Below, piece after piece: positions 57,383 to 64,000 of a stretch of 64,000 nt of DNA. Under the pieces are notes generated by a model. The model was not told the origin of the DNA and did no database searches. It saw only the letters and a list, made by a program, of their open reading frames with translations. Each line of letters begins with the position of its first letter. The stretch's first letter is position 1. Position numbers and translations under genes: made by a program. Origin of the DNA: Pseudomonas versuta (GTDB taxonomy: Bacteria; Pseudomonadota; Gammaproteobacteria; Pseudomonadales; Pseudomonadaceae); assembly GCF_001294575.1 (NCBI RefSeq), contig NZ_CP012676.1, forward strand, positions 3,942,001-4,006,000, given 5' to 3'.

Positions 57383-58512
57383 ATGCCCCATGTAGCCAGC
57401 TCCGCCTTCCCGCTTGAACTGACCGCCCTGTTTGCGGCGGTACAGCAGCATTTTCGCCAGGTCATTGTGCCGCTCTGGCAAGGCCCCGGCTGGAATGCCG
57501 AGCTGGAACTGCCCTATGAGGCACTCAGCCCCGAGCACCGGCCCCTGGCGCCCCAGCGCTATCGCGCCATGGCCTGCGCCCGTCAACTGTATCTATTCGC
57601 CAGCCTGATCGATGACCCCGCCTTCCCCGGCGCCGCCGAGCGGGCGGGCATGTTGTTTCGCTCGCTGCAGAACCACTTTCACGACGCGGTACACGGTGGC
57701 TGGTTTTACAGCATCGACCCCGCCGGCGCGCCGCTGGACCCGCGTAAAGACCTCTACACCCACGCCTTCATCATCTTTGCCTGCGCTCATTATTGGGCCA
57801 AAGTGCGTGAGCCTTGCGTGGAGTCAGTGCTTAATGCAGCGCTGAAAGTTGTCGCCGAGCGCTTCAGTGACGGTAATGGCCTGTACGAAGCCAGCCTCGA
57901 CCAGGACTGGTCAACACTAAATAGCGGCCCGCTGCAAAACCCGTTGATGCATTTGGCCGAAGCGTTTCTGGCAACTCTGTCGGTGCGCGACGATGCGCAG
58001 GTACACACAGCCTTGCTGGCACTGGCCCATGGCATGCAGCAACGCTTTATCGAGCCTGTGCATAACGCATTGCTCGAAAAGCCGCTGGGAGCTGTGGATA
58101 ACTGGTTTGAACCGGGGCATCAGTTTGAGTGGTTCTACTTGCTGGAGTCCTCGCCGCTGCTGCGTCAAACAGCGTTGCACGACTCGCTTGCGGTCGCCTT
58201 CGACTTTGCCGAGCAGGTTGGGGTTGACCCGCAGACCGGGGCGGTCTGCGGCATGCTGGCTCCGGATGGCACGCTGCGTGATGGCACCCAGCGCATCTGG
58301 GCCCAGGCCGAGTACCTGCGCGCCCTGACCTTGCGCCCTACCCCCTGCCCCGTCTGCAACGCCAATTGCATGCGCTGCAGCAGAACTTTTTACATGCGGG
58401 GGGCTGGTATGAATGCCGTGATGCGGCAGGTGATGTGAGCCGACAGGACATGCCTTCGACGACCCCGTATCACCTGGCCACCTGCTACAGCGGCCTGGCG
58501 CAATTTTTGTAG
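57383..58512 (+). pseudogene. Frameshifted AGE-family epimerase/isomerase
   Basis: N-acylglucosamine-2-epimerase-type sugar isomerase with an (alpha/alpha)6-barrel. Frame 1 reads well from the ATG at 57383 through HAFIIFACAHY and FEPGHQFEWFYLLE to RALTLRP, then becomes Cys-rich nonsense ending at 58438. In the -1 frame after the C5 run at 58341-58345 the reading resumes sensibly (QNFLHAGGWYECRDAAGDVS ... PYHLATCYSGLAQFL) to a TAG at 58510-58512. One missing C would explain it, either a true mutation or a sequence error. The intact protein would be about 376 residues. Confidence 0.82.
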
Positions 58513-58600
58513 GAGCGAGCTTGCTGTAGGAGCGAGCTTGCTCGCGAGCTCTTTCCATATGTTCACGGGAAAATCTCGCAAGCAAGCTCGCTCCTAAAGG
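58508..58600. repeat. REP element, family B, with tandem duplicated arm
   Basis: The left arm TGTAGGAGCGAGCTTGC occurs twice in tandem (58508-58524 and 58525-58541), facing one right arm ending GCTCGCTCCTAA. The first copy contains the TAG that ends the restored AGE-family frame. Confidence 0.88.
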
Positions 58601-58601
58601 G

Positions 58602-59507
58602 TCAGGCAATCCACTTGCGATCGCCGGTGAAGCAGATGGTCAGCCAGCGGGCGCTGTCAGCGGCGCCCAACATGCCTGAGATTTCTTCACGAATCGCGTC
58701 CAGAGTCTTGATACCGGTCAGCGGGTAACCCGCCGGCAGCACAATGTGAATCTCGATAAAGCGCGCCCGCCCATGCTTTTGCACATAGGTTTTGTAGCCC
58801 TCAAAGCCATGGCGCGCCGAGATGTCTTCGAGCACCTCACGCACCTTGTCATCGAGCTTGTCCGGGGCGATACCCAGGACGTCGCGCAAGGCCGGCCTGA
58901 GAATTTTGAACGAGGGCGCCAGCATGCTGAAAGCCAGCAAAATCAGGATCGCCGGGTCAACATAGGCCGCCCACTGTGCATAACCCTGCTGTTTCAAAAT
59001 CAGCGCCGTGACAAAACTTATCAACAACCCCACCGAGAGCATGGCGTCCACCAGCCAACTGATGTTGTCGAACTGGATCAGGGTTGATTTAAGCTTGCGG
59101 TTTTTACGCCGGACCCAGAAGTAATACGCGAACTCGATCACGGTAAACACCGCCGCGTATACGATCACCAGACCCAGTTCAATATCGCGCCCGCCATTGA
59201 TAATGCCGAACACGCCATTGAGAAAGGCGTAGATCGCAATCAAAAACAGGAAACTGCCTTCGATCAACAAGACCATGGGCTCAAGGTGCCAGAAGCCGAA
59301 CTGGAACCGCTGATTGCTTTCTTTGGCGATCAGCTGTGCCGTAATCAGCATCAGTACTTTGATAAAGGTCGCGATCAAAGAGAAAAATCCATCGAACAAG
59401 ATGGATTGGGAACCCGAAATGACGCCTGTCACGATGCCGGCGATGGCCACCGCGAACATAAGAATGGTCGATTGTTTGAGCAGGTTCTGCTCACCACGGT
59501 TACTCAC
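58602..59507 (-). CDS. Cation diffusion facilitator family protein, atypical metal site
   Basis: A 301-residue six-helix protein with a C-terminal cytoplasmic domain (about 200-301), as in CDF metal exporters. The helix-2 motif is Asp39-GFF-Ser43 and the helix-5 motif Ser150-WLV-Asp154, while zinc transporters such as YiiP have DxxxD and HxxxD. Two of four usual ligands are therefore missing. It may move another ion or have a different role. It has no metal-gene neighbour. Confidence 0.85.
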   Translation of the reverse strand: MSNRGEQNLLKQSTILMFAVAIAGIVTGVISGSQSILFDGFFSLIATFIKVLMLITAQLIAKESNQRFQFGFWHLEPMVLLIEGSFLFLIAIYAFLNGVFGIINGGRDIELGLVIVYAAVFTVIEFAYYFWVRRKNRKLKSTLIQFDNISWLVDAMLSVGLLISFVTALILKQQGYAQWAAYVDPAILILLAFSMLAPSFKILRPALRDVLGIAPDKLDDKVREVLEDISARHGFEGYKTYVQKHGRARFIEIHIVLPAGYPLTGIKTLDAIREEISGMLGAADSARWLTICFTGDRKWIA

Positions 59508-59577
59508 AAAAACTCCTTTTCAGCCCGGTTGAATGCGACCCCCTCAAGAGGTCGCTAATGGGCTGCCAGGGGTGAGT

Positions 59578-60345
59578 TTACTCCTTGGCATGGCGCTCGA
59601 TGGCAAAACCGCTCCAGGACTGCGTGACGGGCATCAGCTCCAGGCGATTAATGTTGATGTGGGCCGGGGTATTGAGTACCCAGAAAATCGTGTCGGCGAT
59701 GTCTTGCGGCTGGATCGGCTCAGCCCCTTGGTAGGTGGCGTCATAGCGTGCCTTGTCGCCGCCAAAGCGCACCATCGAGAATTCGCTTTCGCACAGACCC
59801 GGCTCAACGTTGCTGACCCGCACGCCCGTGCCCTGCAAGTCGCAACGCAAGTTCAGGGAAAACTGTTTAACGAAGGCTTTGGTGCCGCCGTACACATGGC
59901 TGCCCGGGTACGGATAGCTGCCGGCGATGGAACCCAGATTGACGATGCCCGCACCGCGGCCGTAGGCAATCAGACGGGGCAACAGCAGGCGCGTGGTGTA
60001 GAGCAGCCCCTTGATGTTGGTATCGACCATGGTTTCCCAATCGTCGAGGTCGCACTTGGGCGCCGGGTCGGTGCCCAGCGCCAGGCCCGCATTGTTGATA
60101 AGTCCGCGCAGCTTGCTGAACGACGGTGGCAAATTGGCAATTGCCTCTTCCATTGCCTTGCGGTCACGTACATCCACGACCAGGCCATGCACTTCGGTCT
60201 GGGTGGACAGTTCCGCACACAGTGCATCCAGACGCTCTTTACGGCGACCGGTCAGCACCAGCTTCCAGCCTGCTTGCGCAAACTTGCGTGCGCAGGCCTC
60301 ACCAAATCCGGAAGTCGCGCCCGTAATAAACAGGGTGGAAGTCAT
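59578..60345 (-). CDS. SDR family oxidoreductase (YdfG-like)
   Basis: Short-chain dehydrogenase of 255 residues. The NADP-binding GATSGFGEACARKF (about 8-21), the arginines in LTGRRKERLD (about 33-42), NNAGLALG, and the catalytic Ser in GSIAGSYPYPG with Y-x3-K (YGGTK) are present. It resembles 3-hydroxy-acid dehydrogenases such as YdfG. The ATG at 60345 follows AAGGAGA, which decides the start; the frame runs 162 bases further without similarity. Confidence 0.92.
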   Translation of the reverse strand: MTSTLFITGATSGFGEACARKFAQAGWKLVLTGRRKERLDALCAELSTQTEVHGLVVDVRDRKAMEEAIANLPPSFSKLRGLINNAGLALGTDPAPKCDLDDWETMVDTNIKGLLYTTRLLLPRLIAYGRGAGIVNLGSIAGSYPYPGSHVYGGTKAFVKQFSLNLRCDLQGTGVRVSNVEPGLCESEFSMVRFGGDKARYDATYQGAEPIQPQDIADTIFWVLNTPAHININRLELMPVTQSWSGFAIERHAKE

Positions 60346-60518
60346 CGTGTTCTCCTTGGCTGGCGGGCATCGGCCGCCGTTGAATAAGACGGGGAGCAGA
60401 ATGCCCCGACTGCGATTGGGCGGCAAGCGGGCACAGGATTGCGGGCCACGCCTGTACAAAAAACGATCAACCCCTTGCAGGCCATGCCACGTAAGGGCTT
60501 GAGCCATATACGCTCACG

Positions 60519-61001
60519 TTATCCACAGGCCCGTCCACAGTCTTTGGGGGCAACTCTAAAATGCTCGAAGCCTCTATCCACAAGGGCTTGAGCGCTTACT
60601 CAAGAGTTTTTAACTTGACCGCAGCACAGCCAACATGCAGGCGCCCCAAAAAGGTGCAACCCGGTAAAACCTGTTAGATAGCCAGAGGCCAGTAATTACG
60701 TAGCTCCGGGCATTCTTTCCAGAGTTTAACCACAGACTTATCCACAGGTTAGTTATCGACTAAGGACTATGTTAATAACTGAACAAATCTGTTGACAAAT
60801 CCTGCGGAAAGCCAGGCAAAAACCACTGATCAAAAAACAACCACACCCATGCAGCCCCCGAAAACAAAGGCCTGCAGCCAACTACTCCCACGTTACCCAC
60901 AGCCACCTCCACAGCAAACGGGGACAAGTCAAAATGATGACAAAACAGCTATTTACAGCGGCTTTATGTCGCGCTTTGGCAAGGTCGGAATATTGTTTTC
61001 C
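60519..61001. other. DnaA-box-like cluster in a 0.8-kb non-coding gap
   Basis: The gap between the SDR gene and livF holds two exact TTATCCACA boxes (60519 and 60738) and four one-mismatch sites on the same strand: CTATCCACA (60574), TTAACCACA (60726), TTACCCACA (60893) and TTTTCCACA (60993). An AT-rich stretch lies at about 60749-60800. I see no convincing gene here. It may be a DnaA-titrating or reactivating site, or an origin-like relic. Confidence 0.55.
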
Positions 61002-61029
61002 ACAATTTCAAAAAGGCGCTCTGAGAAAG

Positions 61030-61053
61030 CAAAAAGCCCCTGCAAAGGGGCTG
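61030..61053 (-). terminator. Rho-independent terminator for the liv genes
   Basis: On the leftward strand AGCCCC-TTTGCA-GGGGCT is followed by TTTTGC. It lies about 85 bases beyond the livF stop, with a family B REP in between. Confidence 0.75.
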
Positions 61054-61059
61054 TGAGAA

Positions 61060-61122
61060 TTGTAGGAGCGAGCTTGCCCGCGAGATTTTCAAAGAGCTCG
61101 CGAGCAAGCTCGCTCCTACGGG
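61060..61122. repeat. REP element, family B (inverted pair)
   Basis: Arms GTAGGAGCGAGCTTGCCCGC and GCGAGCAAGCTCGCTCCTAC lie between livF and its terminator. The left arm has one change (CCCG for CTCG). Confidence 0.86.
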
Positions 61123-61137
61123 TACAGGGTGAACGGT

Positions 61138-61854
61138 TTAGTGCCCGCCTAAATACGCATTGCGTACTTCTTCGTTGCTTAACAGTTCCTTGCCGGTACC
61201 GGTCAGACGGATTTCGCCGTTGACCATCACGTAAGCGCGGTCCGACAGGCGCAGGGCGTGGTTGGCGTTTTGCTCGACCAGAAAGATGGTCATGCCCGTG
61301 GATGCCAGTTCACGCAAGGTCGCGAAAATCTGCTTCACCACGATCGGCGCCAGCCCCAGGCTGGGTTCGTCCAGCAACAGCAGCTTGGGACGGCTCATCA
61401 GGGCCCGGGCAATGGCGAGCATTTGCTGCTCGCCGCCCGACATGGTCATTGCCCGCTGATTGCGCCGCTCCTTGAGCCGCGGGAACAGTTCAAACATGCG
61501 CTGCATGTCTTCGTCGACGTGCTTGTCCCCGATGGGGATGGTGCCCATCAGCAGGTTTTCCTCCACCGTCATGTCCGGGAAAACGCGGCGACCTTCCGGC
61601 GATTGGGCGATACCGTTGGAAGCAATGTAGTGCGAAGACTTCTGTGTGATGTCCACCCCCTGATAGAGGATCTGCCCGCCGCTGGCCCGTGGCTGGCCGA
61701 AAATCGACATCAGCAGCGTGGATTTGCCCGCGCCGTTGGAGCCGATCAGGCTCACGGTTTCACCTTCTTCAATGTGCATCGAGACCTTCTTCAGGGCCTG
61801 GATCGGCCCGTAGTGAACGTCCAGCTCCTTGAGTTCGAGGATCGTGCCCGTCAT
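61138..61854 (-). CDS. livF: Branched-chain amino acid ABC transporter ATP-binding protein LivF
   Basis: ATPase of 238 residues. Walker A GSNGAGKSTLLMSIFG, signature MSGGEQQMLAIARAL and Walker B LLLLDEPSLGLAP are intact. It overlaps livG by four bases (ATGA) and is the last gene of the leftward operon. The substrate class (Leu/Ile/Val) is by family. Confidence 0.95.
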   Translation of the reverse strand: MTGTILELKELDVHYGPIQALKKVSMHIEEGETVSLIGSNGAGKSTLLMSIFGQPRASGGQILYQGVDITQKSSHYIASNGIAQSPEGRRVFPDMTVEENLLMGTIPIGDKHVDEDMQRMFELFPRLKERRNQRAMTMSGGEQQMLAIARALMSRPKLLLLDEPSLGLAPIVVKQIFATLRELASTGMTIFLVEQNANHALRLSDRAYVMVNGEIRLTGTGKELLSNEEVRNAYLGGH

Positions 61855-62741
61855 ATCAGCTCCTCTTCATCTGCGCCAAGGTAGGCCGCGATCACTTTCG
61901 GGTCGTTGCGAATATCTTGCGGCCCGCCCTGTGCGATCACGTTGCCGTGGTCGAGCACCACGATGTGATCAGAAATACTCATGACCATCCCCATGTCGTG
62001 TTCGATCAGCACCACGGTCAAGTCGTGGTCGTCACGCAGCAGGCGAATCATCGCACTGAGCGCCTCGGTTTCTTGCGGGTTAAGCCCGGCCGCCGGTTCG
62101 TCGAGGCAGATGATTTGCGGGCGCGTGCACATGGCCCTGGCAATTTCCAGGCGCCGCTGCTGGCCGTAAGACAATTCCCCGGCCAGACGGTTGGCGCAGC
62201 CCACCAGGTCGACGACCTCCAGCCAGTAAAACGCATGGTCCAGCGCATCGCTTTCGGCCTTGCGGTAGCCCTTGGTGTTGAGGATGCCCGCCAGCATGTT
62301 GCGGTTGACCCACATGTGCTGGGCCACCAGCAGGTTTTCCAGCACGGACATTTCCTTGAACAGACGAATGTTCTGGAAAGTCCGCGCCAGCCCTGCCCGG
62401 TTGACCAGATGGGTACCCCCGAACATCTTGTAGAACAGGCGGCTGGCAAAGGCTTTGGGCGAGACAAAGTCAGTCAGCCTGAACGGCTCGCCCAGCAGCT
62501 TGATGACATTGGTGCGCGTGCCACGGGCATTGAGTTCGATCCTGCCGCCGCTGGCTTTATAAAACCCGGTCAGACAGTTGAATACCGTGGTTTTCCCCGC
62601 CCCGTTAGGGCCGATAAGGGCAAAGATCGAGTTGCGTTTGACCTGCAGGCTGACATCGCTCAGAGCCTTGATCCCGCCGAAGTGCATCATGAGCTTGTCG
62701 ACCGAGAGCACTACATCATCATTCGTGGAGAGTTCTTTCAT
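61851..62741 (-). CDS. livG: Branched-chain amino acid ABC transporter ATP-binding protein LivG
   Basis: ATPase of 296 residues with Walker A GPNGAGKTTVFNCLTGFY, signature LSYGQQRRLEIARAM, Walker B ICLDEPAAGLNP and VLIEHDMGMVM. An insert between Walker A and the signature (about 70-110) is usual for LivG. It overlaps livM and livF by four bases each. Confidence 0.95.
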   Translation of the reverse strand: MKELSTNDDVVLSVDKLMMHFGGIKALSDVSLQVKRNSIFALIGPNGAGKTTVFNCLTGFYKASGGRIELNARGTRTNVIKLLGEPFRLTDFVSPKAFASRLFYKMFGGTHLVNRAGLARTFQNIRLFKEMSVLENLLVAQHMWVNRNMLAGILNTKGYRKAESDALDHAFYWLEVVDLVGCANRLAGELSYGQQRRLEIARAMCTRPQIICLDEPAAGLNPQETEALSAMIRLLRDDHDLTVVLIEHDMGMVMSISDHIVVLDHGNVIAQGGPQDIRNDPKVIAAYLGADEEELI

Positions 62742-64000
62742 GGCGCGACTCCCTTACGTGGCTTGACCCCGACACGACTGACCCGAATCAGGCCCCGCGG
62801 CCGCCAGATCATCATCAACACCATCAATACGCCAAACAACAGCACCCGGTACTCGGCAAAACTGCGCAACAGTTCCGGCGCCACCGTCAGGACAAATGCC
62901 GCGATCACCACCCCCACTGTCGAGCCCATACCGCCGAGCACCACAATGGCGAGGATCAGCGCCGACTCAAAGAACGTGAACGAAGACGGGTTGACGAACC
63001 CTTGATAGCTGGCAAAAAACACACCGGCCAGGCCCGCCGTCGAGGCACCGAGGGTGAAGGCGGAAAGTTTGACCAGCACGTGATTCAGGCCCATGGAGCG
63101 ACAGGCGATTTCGTCTTCACGCAATGCTTCCCAGGCGCGCCCGATCGGCATGCGAGTCAGGCGGTGCTTGATGTACAGCACCAGCAACACCACCAGAAAC
63201 AGCACAATGTAGATAAACAGGAATTTGATATTGGGGTTGTAGTCCAGACCGAAGAACTGATGAAACGGCACCCCGCCATCCTTGGCCACACGACCGAACT
63301 CCAGGCCGAAAAACGTCGGCGATGGCACCGGCATGCCGTTGGGGCCACCGGTAAAGGAGAGCCAGTTGTTGAGCACCAGCCGAATGATTTCACCGAAGCC
63401 CAAAGTCACGATGGCCAGGTAATCACCATGCATTCGCAACACCGGGAACCCGAGAATGCACCCGGCCATCGCCGCCGCAATGGCCGCCAGCGGCAGCACC
63501 GACCAGAAACCCAGGCCCAGATACTGATAACCCAGAGCCAGACCGTAGGCACCGATGGCATAGAACGCCACGTAGCCCAGGTCGAGCAGACCCGCCAGGC
63601 CGACCACGATGTTGAGCCCCAGCCCCAGCAACACGTAGATCAGGCCGAGGATGACCACCGTCAGGATGTACTTGTTGGCGAAGAACGGAAAAACGATGGC
63701 AATCACGATCAGCAGCGGCACGATCCAGCGCAGTCGTGACTTGTAATCCGGTGGCAGCACGTGCACGCCGGAGCCGGTGGACTCGAACCCCTGAAGGATT
63801 TTCAGGCCCCTGCCCGTTTGCAGGAACAGGCTGAGAACGAAGCGCCCCACCATCACGATCGCAACCAGCCAGCCGACCCGCGCCGGTTGCAGGTTAAAGC
63901 TGTAACCGTCGAGCACTACGCCGACGATGGGTCCAAACACAATCAATGAGATCAACCCGGCAAGGATCGAGTCAACGACGCTTTTCTTGATATCAACCGG
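62738..64000 (-). CDS. livM: Branched-chain amino acid ABC transporter permease LivM (partial)
   Basis: High-affinity branched-chain amino acid permease, cut by the window edge. The reading frame stays open to base 64000 (upstream codons give DIKKSVVDSILAGLISL), so the first ATG inside the window, at 63955, is not the start. An N-terminal DUF3382-like part with two to three helices precedes the LivM core with LGLGLNIVVGLAGLLDLGYVAF and GDYLAIVTLGFGEIIRLVLNN. livH and the binding-protein gene would lie beyond the edge. Confidence 0.94.
   Translation of the reverse strand, partial: PVDIKKSVVDSILAGLISLIVFGPIVGVVLDGYSFNLQPARVGWLVAIVMVGRFVLSLFLQTGRGLKILQGFESTGSGVHVLPPDYKSRLRWIVPLLIVIAIVFPFFANKYILTVVILGLIYVLLGLGLNIVVGLAGLLDLGYVAFYAIGAYGLALGYQYLGLGFWSVLPLAAIAAAMAGCILGFPVLRMHGDYLAIVTLGFGEIIRLVLNNWLSFTGGPNGMPVPSPTFFGLEFGRVAKDGGVPFHQFFGLDYNPNIKFLFIYIVLFLVVLLVLYIKHRLTRMPIGRAWEALREDEIACRSMGLNHVLVKLSAFTLGASTAGLAGVFFASYQGFVNPSSFTFFESALILAIVVLGGMGSTVGVVIAAFVLTVAPELLRSFAEYRVLLFGVLMVLMMIWRPRGLIRVSRVGVKPRKGVAP

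Noticed and set aside
60792..61223. 143-codon rightward frame in the DnaA-box gap
   Set aside because: It has a Pro/Gln/Thr-rich low-complexity start, crosses the liv terminator and a REP, and ends inside livF antisense. It has no Shine-Dalgarno sequence or family similarity.

Overview
This window is chromosomal DNA of a Pseudomonas, most likely from the fluorescens/fragi side of the genus. Four things point there: the neighbourhood dusB-fis-purH-purD-retS-marC leading into urtABCDE and the urease genes, high-GC codon use, the Pseudomonas-type REP repeats between genes, and tight operons with ATGA/GTGA overlaps. No rRNA, tRNA, IS element, phage gene or CRISPR array is visible. Gene order is compared with P. 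aeruginosa from memory, not from a search.

Layout. (1) 0-15 kb is housekeeping: dsbD, aroQ, accB-accC, prmA, a zinc-ribbon/DUF3426 protein, dusB-fis, purH, purD, the hybrid sensor retS and a MarC-family membrane protein. (2) 15-23 kb holds the corrin-ring (cobalamin) genes as two divergent operons: cobG-cobH-cobI-cbiG/cobJ leftward, and cobL-cbiD-cobK rightward. (3) 23-28 kb is a copper-handling block: DUF2946 protein, PCu(A)C chaperone, second DUF2946 protein, OprC-type TonB receptor and a PepSY membrane protein. (4) 28-33 kb is a TonB receptor plus a binding-protein-dependent ABC importer of the Fe/B12/metal type, preceded by a Zur-box-like palindrome. (5) 33-44 kb is urea uptake and hydrolysis: urtABCDE, ureD, ureA, two GNAT acetyltransferases, ureB and ureC, then a histidine kinase. 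(6) 45-54 kb is mixed: cbpM/cbpA, yegD, an AI-2E-type permease, a PsiF protein, an AraC regulator divergent from an EamA exporter, a ferritin-like protein and an AsmA protein. (7) 54-57 kb: a small secreted repeat protein, a DesT/FabR-type regulator and the urease accessory genes ureE-ureF-ureG. (8) 57-64 kb: a frameshifted AGE-family epimerase, an unusual CDF transporter, an SDR, a 0.8-kb non-coding gap rich in DnaA-box-like sites, and livF-livG-livM, which runs off the end.

How the parts fit. The urea genes form a nitrogen-scavenging module. NtrC-like sites with a sigma-54 -24/-12 element occur upstream of urtA and, separately, upstream of ureE, so uptake/hydrolysis and nickel-insertion genes probably answer to nitrogen limitation together. 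The cobalamin, copper and Zur-site blocks sit between marC and urtA, whereas I recall marC and urtA as neighbours in P. aeruginosa, so they look like a metal/cofactor block inserted into, or moved to, an otherwise conserved region.

Intergenic DNA is dominated by three inverted-repeat families: A (core GGGAGCTGGCTTGCCAGC), B (core GTAGGAGCGAGCTTGCTCG) and C (ends TGTAGTCGCTG). One B copy is a perfect 50-bp palindrome. I found no clear previously undescribed system. The best leads are the two-promoter nitrogen circuit for urease, the two-DUF2946 copper cluster, the DnaA-box-rich gap and the non-canonical CDF transporter.
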